DNA of 42,941 nucleotides from Sphingomonas sp. S-NIH.Pt15_0812 (GTDB lineage Bacteria; Pseudomonadota; Alphaproteobacteria; Sphingomonadales; Sphingomonadaceae): the NCBI RefSeq assembly GCF_003951315.1, contig NZ_QLJH01000027.1, positions 1 to 42,941 on the forward strand. The letters are read 5' to 3'. The notes under the pieces were generated by a model. It ran no database searches. It was given only the letters and a program-made list of their open reading frames with translations, and was not told where the DNA came from. The position numbers were made by a program, and so were the translations under genes. Each line of letters opens with the position of its first letter. Position 1 is the first letter of the stretch. This document shows, one piece after another, positions 8,388-16,903 of the stretch.

Positions 8388-9170
8388 CTACAGCACGCCC
8401 GGATAGGCGCCGCCATCGATCAGGATCGACTGTCCGGTGATATAGCCGGCCTGGTCCGAGCAGAGGAACGCGCAGGTCGCGCCGAACTCGTCCGGCTCCC
8501 CCAGCCGCCCGGCCGGAATGGCGCGGCGGCGGCGCTCCAGCGCTTCCTCGGGCGAGATGCCGGCGGCGTCGGCGGCGGCGCGATTGAGCGTGTCGATCCG
8601 TCGCGTCGCGAAGGCGCCGGGCAGCAGGAAGTTGATCGTCACGCCCGATCCCACCACCTGCCGCGCCACGCCCGCCAGGAATCCGGTCAGCCCGATTCGC
8701 GCGCCGCTTGACAGGTCGAGCCCGGCGAGCGGCTGCTTCACCGAGGCGGAGGTGATGCACAGGATGCGCCCCCAGCCGCGTGCCGCCATGCCGTCGACGG
8801 TGCGGCGGACCATGTCGATCGGCACGACCATATTGGCCTCCACCCCGGCATGGATCGCCGCGCCGTCGAGCTGGCGGAAGTCGCGCGCGGGCGGCCCGCC
8901 ATTGTTGTTGACCAGGATGTCGACCGCCCCGCCCGCCGCCTCGACCAGCGCGGCGCGGACATCGGCATCGCCCAGGTCGCCGGGCACGAAGGTGACGGTC
9001 GCGCCGGTGTCGGCGCGGATCGCGGCGGCGCTGGCCGCGCCGTCATCGGCATCGCGGCCATTCACCACCAGCGTGCAGCCCGCCCGGGCGAGCGCCGTCG
9101 CGCAGGCACGGCCCAGGCCGTGGCTGGAGGCGCAGACGATGGCGGTGCGGCCGGCAATTCCCAGATCCAT
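8388..9170 (-). CDS. SDR family oxidoreductase lacking the canonical Tyr/Lys
   Basis: A 260-residue short-chain dehydrogenase/reductase-like protein. ATG 9170 is preceded by AAGGAG. The dinucleotide-binding turn is 'ASSHGLG' (14-20) and the central 'NNNGG' (88-92) replaces NNAG. The catalytic Ser region is 'CITSASV' (138-144). The YxxxK position aligns with 'SSGAR' (154-158), so Tyr and Lys are Ser and Arg. The C-terminus 'GQSILIDGGAYPGVL' is normal. I recall related SDRs with a 'SNGAR' motif, so this is a subfamily trait rather than decay. It precedes the dienelactone hydrolase gene in a probable two-gene operon. Classical reductase chemistry is doubtful. Confidence 0.85.
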   Translation of the reverse strand: MDLGIAGRTAIVCASSHGLGRACATALARAGCTLVVNGRDADDGAASAAAIRADTGATVTFVPGDLGDADVRAALVEAAGGAVDILVNNNGGPPARDFRQLDGAAIHAGVEANMVVPIDMVRRTVDGMAARGWGRILCITSASVKQPLAGLDLSSGARIGLTGFLAGVARQVVGSGVTINFLLPGAFATRRIDTLNRAAADAAGISPEEALERRRRAIPAGRLGEPDEFGATCAFLCSDQAGYITGQSILIDGGAYPGVL

Positions 9171-9932
9171 GATCGCTCCTTGGTCAAGCTCAACCTGCCT
9201 TGGCGCAATCCCGCAGCCGCGACCAGCCATGGCGCGAAATCGCGATGCCGGAGCCTGCTCGGCGCCGCAGCCCGACCAAAGACCTTGTCCCAATTTGAAG
9301 CAGAATCGGGAAGGGGTTCGGTTAAAAATTTCCGGCATGTTGATGACGGGCGGCGCGTTTTCAGCGTGGCAGAAATACGTGTCCATTTTCAGTGACATGG
9401 AATAGTTGTCTACCAAGATGGATCTTGGCATTCAAAGGTGCCGAGCGCTAAGGAATTGATAATACGCCGTTTCGGAAATGCGGCTGATCCGGGTTCGACT
9501 TGAACCGCATGACAATAGTATGACGTTGTTTTCGCGACATTTCCTAAAAACAACAGCACCATTGAGCGGTCAATGTGAGGAGTCCAATCGGGACGCCAGG
9601 GATGCTTGACATGCGTTAGGTAAGATGACTTATTTCGATCGCAGAGCAGAATTGGAAGTTCGGGGGCATTCTTCAGGTCGAGGGGGGTGAGGACAAGACG
9701 AGACTCGGACATTGCCGCTTGGATACAGGTGATGATCAATGTTGACGTCCGTATTGTCATAGGGCCGTGAAGAGAAATACTGGATAGATCGGAAATCGAT
9801 CCATCATATGCGAGGTCAAATTGGTTCTTCGGAGCGATGCTGTCGCTCCGATCGGATCGGTGCGCGCCAACGTCGCGCGTCGCACCGGTCTAGCATCAGG
9901 TCCACGAGGATTCAGCGCAAGGAAGTGTATTG
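9171..9932. other. 762-base lower-GC spacer, no secure gene
   Basis: GC drops visibly compared with the flanks, most clearly at 9380-9790. A 116-codon leftward frame (9410-9760; internal ATG near 9711) reads somewhat protein-like ('ELPILLCDRNKSSYLTHVKHPW'), but its third-base composition is unlike neighbouring genes and no ribosome site or family was recognised. The 3' part (9830-9932) holds two hairpins and should carry the promoter and leader of the first protease gene. The region may include decayed transferred DNA. Confidence 0.5.
9830..9887 (+). promoter_or_regulatory. two hairpins in the leader of the first protease gene
   Basis: CGGAGCGA (9830-9837), loop TGCTG, TCGCTCCG (9843-9850) is a perfect 8-base stem. 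A second imperfect structure pairs CGGTGCG (9858-9864) with CGCACCG (9881-9887). Both sit 45-100 bases upstream of the protease start at 9933. They may be a terminator or attenuator, or protein-binding palindromes. No T-run follows, so a strong intrinsic terminator is unlikely. Confidence 0.4.
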
Positions 9933-12506
9933 ATGACGACGCACACGACATCCGCCGTAAACATCGGCGACATCGATCCGCCAGCCGGCATCAGCTATGA
10001 CGCCAACACGGGCAAGGCCATCGCGTTGGACATGAATCTTTATTCGCCGGGTTTCTATAGCAGAGAGGCCGGCTCGATGTGGCACCTTCGCTATCTGGGC
10101 GACCTGACCAAGATCTGGGCGGACTATACCGGCCGCGGCGTCAGCGTCGCCGTCTATGACACCGGCATCCAGGGCGAGCATTGGGATGTCGCCGCCAACA
10201 TGGACACGTCCAAGGAGATCGTCGACAAGAGGGGCAATCGCCTCAGCGGCGAGCCGGTCTTCACCTCGGGAGATCCCGATGATCAAGCGCACGGCATATC
10301 CTGCGCCGGTCTGATCGGTGCCGCGCGCAATGGCCGTGGCGGCGTCGGCGTAGCCTATGATGTCAAGCTGACCGGCGTGAACATCTTCGACAGGACCTCC
10401 GACGCCTCTGATCTGCCCTTCTCGATCGGGCAAGGCGGCAAGTTCGACATCCTCAGCAACAGCTGGGGCTTTGGCATGGTGACCGCCGGCCTGGGCAACT
10501 CGCGCGACACGGAGGGCGGCGAGTTCGCGGCCATGGCCAAATCGGTCGAGCACATCGCCGATACCGGGCGGGATGGGCTCGGCTCGATCTTCGTCAAGGC
10601 GGCGGGCAACGACAGCCGCGACGGTACAGCCGACGCGATCAACGGCGCCCGGCACGTCGTGACCGTCGGCGCCTACCGGCAGGTCGATGGCATCGCATCC
10701 TCGTATAGCAACAACGGGTCCTATCTGCTCGTATCCGCCCCGTCGAACGACTCGGCCTATCTCGGCGGAACCGGGCTGTTCGCGGCCGATCTGCTCGGCT
10801 GGCGGGGTTATAATTTCAGCGGGGATCCCGGTGCGCCCGCCGACTATACCGACAGTTTCGGCGGCACGTCGGGCGCGACGCCGATCGTGGCCGGCGTCAC
10901 CGCGCTGATGCTCGACGCCAATGAAGGGCTGGGCTGGCGCGACGTGCGCAACATCCTGGCCGCCTCCGCCAAGATGCCGATCTCGTTCGACACCGGTCCG
11001 GTCTTCATCAACACGGTCCTTAACAGCGGCGTCTACTACACGTCGATGAACGAGCAGTCGTTCAAACTGGCCGGTCATGCGGCCAATTGGAATGGCGGCG
11101 CGATGCACTATAGCAATGATTATGGCTATGGCGCTGTCGATGCCTATAGCGCCGTGCGGCTGGCCGAGGTGTGGTCGCTGTTCGGCCCGGCCAAAGTGTC
11201 AAGCAACGAAGCCCATGCGGCGGTCTCCGCCAATGTCGGCCTGACGGCGACAGGCACCAACGCACCGGTCGATATCGACTGGTATTACCGGCAGCACGAC
11301 TTCATCAACAAGCCGGTCCGCTTCCAATTCGAGGTCAAGGACGCCATCGATCTCGAACATGTCGATTTGGCGATCGATTTCACCCAGCTGACCAACTGGT
11401 CCGGGAGAGAGTCTTTTACCGACTTGTTCAACGTACAGTTGAAGTTGATCGCTCCCGACGGCACCGAGTCGTTCACGTCTCTCGGTGAGATTGGGACTTT
11501 GGAGAGCTACAAGGATAATCATTTCCAGTTCGGATTTTCGAATTTCCATGGTGTCGATAGCAAGGGCGTGTGGACGCTCGAATTCTCAGCCTTCAATGTC
11601 GAAATGTATGGGGAGGCATATAATTCTCTCACCATTCACAGCCTGAAGATGGATATGTACGGGTCGACGCCATCGAACGATGATGTCTACACCTACACCA
11701 ACGAGTTCTTCAAAATGGCTGCGATCGACGGTGAGGGTGCGCGCCGCACGTTGGTCGACACCAATGGCGGCGCCGACTGGATCAACGCGGCAGCGGTGTC
11801 GAAGGACGTGGTGATCTCGCTGGTGGGCGGCCAGACCGCGACCTTCGGCGGCAAGGCGGCCTTCACCATCGATCGCACCAGCGTGTTCGAGAATGTCGTG
11901 ACCGGCGACGGCAACGACACATTGGTCGGCAATCGCGGCAATAATACCCTGGTCGGGATGCGCGGCAACGACGTGCTGAACGGCGGCATGGGCGACGATA
12001 TCCTGTTCGGTGGCGCCGGCGGCGATCGCTTCGTGTTCGATGCGCGCAGCGGCCATGACACGATCGTCGACTGGACCAGGAGCGACATCATCCAGACGGT
12101 CAAGGCGCTGAAGGGCGTCGGGTCGGACGGCACGCTGATCGTGGGGGCGAACGCCACCCTGCTGCTGGACGGCACCGCCAACGGCAACACCGTGCTGCTG
12201 AGCGCCGAGTCGGGCGCGAAGCTTCAGTCGATGGGCCAGAAGGACGGTTATTACTGGTACGCCTATGTCGCCGATGCGGCAGCGAATGCGGGCAAGGTGG
12301 TGCAGGAGTTCGCCAGCAGCCCTGCCGCCGCCGCCGCCAGCATGGTCGACCACATGGTCGCCTCCGCCAGCGGCGCGGTGGAGGACGGTGCCGCGGCCTT
12401 CGGCGCATATGACGCGGCGTCGACGGCGCATCCGACCGACACCGGCTTCTTCCTCTACGACGCGATGGCCGGGTCGATGAACGGCGGCGTCCAGCTCTTC
12501 GCCTGA
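9933..12506 (+). CDS. S8 subtilisin-like protease with P-domain-like region and RTX repeats (copy 1)
   Basis: An 857-residue secreted protease. ATG 9933 has AAGGAAG upstream (an in-frame TTG precedes it directly). The S8 catalytic domain spans about 45-410: Asp76 in 'VYDTG', His120 in 'AHGISCAGLIGA', oxyanion Asn226 in 'KAAGND' and Ser313 in 'GGTSGATP'. A beta-rich region (about 445-575) resembles the proprotein-convertase P domain ('QLKLIAPDGTESF', 'GVWTLEFSAF'). RTX-type Ca repeats cover about 658-705 (GDGNDTLVG, MRGNDVLNG, GMGDDILFG), with a serralysin-like C-terminal part. No N-terminal signal peptide is present, and the C-terminus ends 'DAMAGSMNGGVQLFA', consistent with type I export by the exporter encoded downstream. 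It is paralogous to the next gene. The substrate is unknown. Confidence 0.92.
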   Translation: MTTHTTSAVNIGDIDPPAGISYDANTGKAIALDMNLYSPGFYSREAGSMWHLRYLGDLTKIWADYTGRGVSVAVYDTGIQGEHWDVAANMDTSKEIVDKRGNRLSGEPVFTSGDPDDQAHGISCAGLIGAARNGRGGVGVAYDVKLTGVNIFDRTSDASDLPFSIGQGGKFDILSNSWGFGMVTAGLGNSRDTEGGEFAAMAKSVEHIADTGRDGLGSIFVKAAGNDSRDGTADAINGARHVVTVGAYRQVDGIASSYSNNGSYLLVSAPSNDSAYLGGTGLFAADLLGWRGYNFSGDPGAPADYTDSFGGTSGATPIVAGVTALMLDANEGLGWRDVRNILAASAKMPISFDTGPVFINTVLNSGVYYTSMNEQSFKLAGHAANWNGGAMHYSNDYGYGAVDAYSAVRLAEVWSLFGPAKVSSNEAHAAVSANVGLTATGTNAPVDIDWYYRQHDFINKPVRFQFEVKDAIDLEHVDLAIDFTQLTNWSGRESFTDLFNVQLKLIAPDGTESFTSLGEIGTLESYKDNHFQFGFSNFHGVDSKGVWTLEFSAFNVEMYGEAYNSLTIHSLKMDMYGSTPSNDDVYTYTNEFFKMAAIDGEGARRTLVDTNGGADWINAAAVSKDVVISLVGGQTATFGGKAAFTIDRTSVFENVVTGDGNDTLVGNRGNNTLVGMRGNDVLNGGMGDDILFGGAGGDRFVFDARSGHDTIVDWTRSDIIQTVKALKGVGSDGTLIVGANATLLLDGTANGNTVLLSAESGAKLQSMGQKDGYYWYAYVADAAANAGKVVQEFASSPAAAAASMVDHMVASASGAVEDGAAAFGAYDAASTAHPTDTGFFLYDAMAGSMNGGVQLFA

Positions 12507-12513
12507 ACCTGCG

Positions 12514-12545
12514 GAGCGGCCCGTGCTGGGGGGCGCGGGCCGCTC
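12514..12545 (+). terminator. strong GC hairpin between the two protease genes
   Basis: GAGCGGCCCG (12514-12523) pairs perfectly with CGGGCCGCTC (12536-12545) across a 12-base loop, starting seven bases after the first protease stop. No T-run follows (CCTCCTCC instead), so it may be a partial terminator or an mRNA-stabilising stem that sets different levels for the two proteases. Confidence 0.5.
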
Positions 12546-12579
12546 CCTCCTCCATGATTGCTAATCGAAAGACCGTGAC

Positions 12580-15165
12580 ATGACCGTCCAAACGTCTCCT
12601 CTGCCCGGTTTCCAATTACCCAGGAACGTCTCCTTCGACATGCGGACTGGGCAGGCGGTGACGCTGGCGATGCCCATCCATGATCCCGGCGCGGTCGACG
12701 CCGAATATGGGGCGCAATGGCATCTGAGCTACCTGGGCGACATCGCCAAGGTCTGGCAGGACCATACCGGTAAGAGCGTGAAGGTTGGCCTGTTCGACGA
12801 CGGCGCGCAGGGCCGGCACTGGGATTTGGCGGCCAATTACGATTATTCCAACAATCTCAACGTCAACGGCTGGGTTCTCGGGGGCAGTTGGGACGGTCCG
12901 TATCACGGCACCGCGTGCGCGGGAATCATCGCCGCGGCGAAAAACGGCCGGGGCGGAATGGGTGTCGCGTATGACGCCAAGCTGACGGCGGTAGCGATCT
13001 ATGCGAACTGGTCGCCCGCCTATGTCGATGGTCCCGACTTCTGGTTGGCGCTGAAGGCGGCAGCCTATCAATATGATGTCGTCAACCACAGCTGGGGCGG
13101 CGGCGACGTCCCCATCACCACCGTCTACTCGCGATCCGTGGACAGCTATGCTGCTCGCTATGCGAAGGGCTTCGCCGCGCTTGCCGAACTGGGGCGTGGC
13201 GGGCTCGGTACGATCACCGTGAAGTCGGCGGGCAATAGCGCGGTCGACAACCAGGGCAGCGGCGAGGACATCACCCGGCACACGATCGTGGTCGGTGCCT
13301 ATCGCCAGGTCGATGGCGTTGCATCCAGCTATAGCAATTGCGGCCCCAACCTGCTGGTCACCGCGCCGTCGTCCGATCGCGCCTCGATGGGGGGCACCGG
13401 GGTCGTGACGACGGACATACTGGGGGCCGGCGATGACGGGATCAACTGGTGGGACGATCTGAACGACGCCAGTCCCAATGCCGAAAAGTCGGATTACACC
13501 AACTGGTTCAGCGGCACCTCCGCCTCCGCGCCGATGGTGTCGGGCGTCGCCACGCTGATGCTCGACGCCAACGAGGGGCTGGGCTGGCGCGACGTGCGTA
13601 CGATCCTGGCCCAGTCCGCCATGATGCCGATCGCGTTCGAGACAGGGCCGGTGGCCTATAAGGGCTTTATCGCGGGTGCCGAGCGCACGGTGCTGATGAA
13701 CGAGCGCCAGTTCGCAATCGGCGGCGTCGCCGGTCATGTGAACGGTGGCGGGCTGCATTACAGCAATGATTACGGATACGGCGCGGTCGACGCCTATAGC
13801 GCGGTGCGGATGGCCGAGGTGTGGTCGCTGTTCGGCCCGGCCAAGACCTCCGCCAACGAAGCCCATGCCGCCGTGCAGACCGATATCGGCCTGACCGCCC
13901 ATGCCGACACCAGCATCCTGTCGGCGGGACGCGACGCGCAGATGGGCTTTGTCGGCACGCCGGTGCGCGTCACCTTCCAGGTGGGCGATGCGGTGGACCT
14001 GGAGCATGTCGACCTGACGCTGCGCTTCTCCAGCATGGCGATGCTCGACACAGGCGACCATTCCACCACCCGCTACGCGTCCGACATGAGCAACGCGCAA
14101 TTGCGGCTGATCGCGCCCGACGGGACGGAGGCGTTCACCACCCAGCCCGGCCAGCGTCAGGGGGCCGATGGCGTGCAGGAATTCACCTTTGGCTTTGCTG
14201 GGTTCCAGGGGGTGGAGAGCAAGGGAACGTGGACGCTGGAGTTCGCCACCTATGCCCGGTCGGTCACCGTCGATGGCAAGCCCGCGATCCTCAGCACCGA
14301 GCTGACGGTGCACAGCCTGACGATGGACCTGTACGGCTCGGCCCCGACGAACGACGATGTGTACAGCTACACGAACGAGTTCTTCACCATGGCGGCGATC
14401 GACGGCGAGCAGGGCCGGCGGGTGCTGAGCGACACCAATGGCGGCACCGACTGGATCAACGCGGCGGCGGTGTCGAAGGACGTGGTGGTGTCGCTGGTCG
14501 GCGGCCAGGCGACCAGCTTCGGCGGGAACAAGGCCTTCACCATCGATCGCGCCGCGCTGATCGAGAATGTCGTGACCGGCGACGGCGACGACGTGCTGAT
14601 CGGCAACCGCGCCGGCAACAGGCTCTACGGGATGCGCGGCGACGACGTGCTGAACGGCGGCATGGGGGACGACATGCTGTTCGGCGGCACCGGCCGCGAC
14701 CGGTTCGTGTTCGATGCGCGCAGCGGCCATGACACGATCCTCGACTGGAGCCGGGGCGACATCATCGCGACCGTCCGGGCACTGAAGGGCGAGGGGGCGG
14801 ACGGCACGCTGACGGTGGGCGCGAATGCCACCTTGCTGCTCGACGGCGCCGCCAACGGCAATACCGTGCTGCTGGAGGGGGCCTCGGGCGCGACGCTCCA
14901 GGCGCTGGGGCGGCAGGACGGCTATTTCTATTACGCCTATGTCGCCGACGCCGCCGCCGATGCCGGGCGGGTGGTGCAGGAGGCGGCCGGTCAGCCGGGC
15001 GTGGTGGCTGCCGGCCTGGTCGACCAGCTCGTTGCCGCGTCCGGCGGGGCCGCCAGCTTCGATGCGCAGGGGACGCATACACCGGCGAACGACGTGGAGG
15101 CGGGCTTCTACCTCTACGATGCCATGGCCGGATCGATGAGCGGGGGCGTGCAGCTGTTCGCGTGA
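12580..15165 (+). CDS. S8 subtilisin-like protease with P-domain-like region and RTX repeats (copy 2)
   Basis: An 861-residue paralogue of the preceding protease, same architecture. Catalytic residues are Asp73 in 'LFDDG' (Asp where copy 1 has Thr after the catalytic Asp), His109 in 'YHGTACAGIIAA', Asn219 in 'KSAGNS' and Ser314 in 'SGTSASAP'. The P-domain-like stretch is about 445-580, and RTX repeats cover about 666-712 (GDGDDVLIG, MRGDDVLNG, GMGDDMLFG). The C-terminus 'DAMAGSMSGGVQLFA' matches copy 1 at all but one position. There is no signal peptide; export by the adjacent type I system is inferred. It starts 73 bases after copy 1. The two diverge most between the N-terminal region and the catalytic insert loops, so they may cut different substrates. 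Confidence 0.92.
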   Translation: MTVQTSPLPGFQLPRNVSFDMRTGQAVTLAMPIHDPGAVDAEYGAQWHLSYLGDIAKVWQDHTGKSVKVGLFDDGAQGRHWDLAANYDYSNNLNVNGWVLGGSWDGPYHGTACAGIIAAAKNGRGGMGVAYDAKLTAVAIYANWSPAYVDGPDFWLALKAAAYQYDVVNHSWGGGDVPITTVYSRSVDSYAARYAKGFAALAELGRGGLGTITVKSAGNSAVDNQGSGEDITRHTIVVGAYRQVDGVASSYSNCGPNLLVTAPSSDRASMGGTGVVTTDILGAGDDGINWWDDLNDASPNAEKSDYTNWFSGTSASAPMVSGVATLMLDANEGLGWRDVRTILAQSAMMPIAFETGPVAYKGFIAGAERTVLMNERQFAIGGVAGHVNGGGLHYSNDYGYGAVDAYSAVRMAEVWSLFGPAKTSANEAHAAVQTDIGLTAHADTSILSAGRDAQMGFVGTPVRVTFQVGDAVDLEHVDLTLRFSSMAMLDTGDHSTTRYASDMSNAQLRLIAPDGTEAFTTQPGQRQGADGVQEFTFGFAGFQGVESKGTWTLEFATYARSVTVDGKPAILSTELTVHSLTMDLYGSAPTNDDVYSYTNEFFTMAAIDGEQGRRVLSDTNGGTDWINAAAVSKDVVVSLVGGQATSFGGNKAFTIDRAALIENVVTGDGDDVLIGNRAGNRLYGMRGDDVLNGGMGDDMLFGGTGRDRFVFDARSGHDTILDWSRGDIIATVRALKGEGADGTLTVGANATLLLDGAANGNTVLLEGASGATLQALGRQDGYFYYAYVADAAADAGRVVQEAAGQPGVVAAGLVDQLVAASGGAASFDAQGTHTPANDVEAGFYLYDAMAGSMSGGVQLFA

Positions 15166-15178
15166 TCCCGAGCCTGCA

Positions 15179-15234
15179 ATCCTGGATCATGACAACTGTG
15201 CCATTTTGGTAATGTAAAATCCATGATCCAGGAT
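15179..15234. repeat. 13-bp perfect inverted repeat between the protease and tolC-like genes
   Basis: ATCCTGGATCATG (15179-15191) and CATGATCCAGGAT (15222-15234) are exact inverse copies separated by a 30-base AT-rich spacer, starting 14 bases after the protease stop. A short AATTTT follows. It could be a terminator with an unusually large loop, a paired operator, or a small mobile-element remnant. Confidence 0.6.
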
Positions 15235-15347
15235 AATTTTCGTTGATCGTTGCGATGCAGCGCCATAACCTTGCTCCAGATCAATGAGGTTGACGACGAG
15301 CTTCTGCTTAGATCGTCTTGCTTATCCGCTTTCGTGGAGGTGTATCC

Positions 15348-16874
15348 TTGCTCCGAGTCCTTGGCGTTGCTTCGATCCTGCTCTGCGCGACCACCCCGGT
15401 CCGCGCCGAGACATTGGTCGATGCGATTGTCGATGCCTATCGGAACAGCCCGCAGCTCCAGGCGCAGCGCGCCCAGTTGCGGGCCCTGGACGAAAGCGTG
15501 ATCCAGGCCGGGGCGCCCTATCGGCTGAGTGTCGGCATCACTGCGACGATCGGCTATAATGACCGGCTGCAGCGCAGCGCGATCGATCCCGGTTTCGCGC
15601 AGTTCCAGCAGCGTTCGATGGGCACGTCGCTGTCGGTGGGCCAGTTGCTGAGCAGCGGCGGCCGCACCGCCGCGCAACTCTCCGCCGCCGAGGCCGATGT
15701 GCTCGCCGGCCGCGAACGGCTGCGCCAGGCCGAGAACGAGATCCTCTACCAGGTGGTCGACGCCTATATGGCGGTGCTGCGCGACGGCGATCTCGCCGAC
15801 ATCCAGGCGCGCTCCGTCGCATCCTATGAGCGGCAGGTCGCCCAGGCGCGGGCGCGCGAGGCGGAAGGCGACCTGACCAGGACCGACATCGCCCAGGCCG
15901 AGGCGCAGCTGCTGATCATCCGCGCCGCCCTGGCCCAGACCCAGGCCAGCCTGGAGCAGAGCCGGTCGCGCTTCGCGGCCCTGGTCGGGCGCAATCCCGG
16001 CATGCTGGTCGCGCCGCCGCCATTGCCGGGCCTGCCCGCATCGATCGACGCCGCCTATCATGCCGCGACGCAGGACAGCCCGCTGCTGTGGCAGGCGGTG
16101 CTGGCCGAGCAGGCCAGCCGCCACCGCATCGCCGCCGAACGCGCCGAGCGCAATCCGACGATCAGCGCGCAGGGCAGCTATGGCTATGTCAATCCGCTGG
16201 GTTTCCAGACCCGCGACCTGGGCCGCACCTTCTCGGGCGGGATCACGGTGACCATGCCGATCCTGGGCCAGGGCGTGATCGGATCGCGCGTCCGCGCCGC
16301 GATCGCCAACCAGCAATCCGCTGAATTCCAGGTCGAGGACACGCGCCGCTCGGTCGCCGCCGGGCTGCTCAACGCCTGGAACCAGACCGTCACCGCGCAA
16401 CGCCAGATCGCCCGCGGCGAGGCGGCGGTGGCCGCCGCCCGGCTGGCGCTCGACGGCGTGCGGCGCGGCTTTGCCGAGGGATTCCGCTCCAATTTCGAGC
16501 TGATCGATAGCGAACAGCGGCTGCTCAACGCGCAGGTGCTGCTCGCCAATGCCCGGTTCGGCCTCTACACCGGCCAGGCGCTGCTGCTGGCGCAACTCGG
16601 TCGGCTCGATGCCGCGGCGCTGACCCCCGACGCCCCCCGCTACGACGCCGGGGACAATCTGCGCCGGCAAAAGGCCGCACAGGTCGGGCCGTTCGTGCCG
16701 ATCGTCCGCGCCTTCGACCAGCTTCAGGTGTCGAGCGGCCATTCGCGCCCCGCACCCGTGCCCGCCATCGGGCCGGACGTCCGTTTCGCCCCCGCATCGC
16801 CCGCCGCGCCCAGCGATGGCGGCGCGCTGGCCCGGGGCCTGCCCTTTCCGGCCGATGGCCGGTCTGATCGCTGA
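15348..16874 (+). CDS. TolC-family outer-membrane channel of the type I secretion system
   Basis: A 508-residue outer-membrane efflux protein. The start is TTG 15348: GGAGG lies seven bases upstream and the first 21 residues then form a signal peptide ending 'TPVRA|ET'. The in-frame TTG at 15318 has no ribosome site. The body (about 22-430) shows the duplicated TolC pattern of long helices ('ETLVDAIVDAYRNSPQLQAQ', 'ERQVAQARAREAEGDLTRTDIAQAEAQL', 'GFRSNFELIDSEQRLLNAQVLLANARF'). A Pro/Ala-rich tail of about 80 residues follows and is probably periplasmic. It would form the exit duct for the two proteases together with the ABC exporter and adaptor encoded downstream. It starts the likely operon that continues into the PEP-CTERM gene 29 bases later. 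Confidence 0.93.
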   Translation: MLRVLGVASILLCATTPVRAETLVDAIVDAYRNSPQLQAQRAQLRALDESVIQAGAPYRLSVGITATIGYNDRLQRSAIDPGFAQFQQRSMGTSLSVGQLLSSGGRTAAQLSAAEADVLAGRERLRQAENEILYQVVDAYMAVLRDGDLADIQARSVASYERQVAQARAREAEGDLTRTDIAQAEAQLLIIRAALAQTQASLEQSRSRFAALVGRNPGMLVAPPPLPGLPASIDAAYHAATQDSPLLWQAVLAEQASRHRIAAERAERNPTISAQGSYGYVNPLGFQTRDLGRTFSGGITVTMPILGQGVIGSRVRAAIANQQSAEFQVEDTRRSVAAGLLNAWNQTVTAQRQIARGEAAVAAARLALDGVRRGFAEGFRSNFELIDSEQRLLNAQVLLANARFGLYTGQALLLAQLGRLDAAALTPDAPRYDAGDNLRRQKAAQVGPFVPIVRAFDQLQVSSGHSRPAPVPAIGPDVRFAPASPAAPSDGGALARGLPFPADGRSDR

Positions 16875-16903
16875 AATTGGGTTCAAAAAAGGAGGAGAAA
16901 GCC

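Noticed and set aside
9410..9760. Leftward 116-codon frame in the low-GC spacer
   Set aside because: Somewhat protein-like, but without ribosome site, family or normal codon usage; recorded under the spacer only.
12616..15078. An 820-codon leftward open frame
   Set aside because: It is the antisense shadow of protease copy 2, rich in Arg/His/Gly/Val as expected for high-GC reverse frames; no ribosome site or domain.
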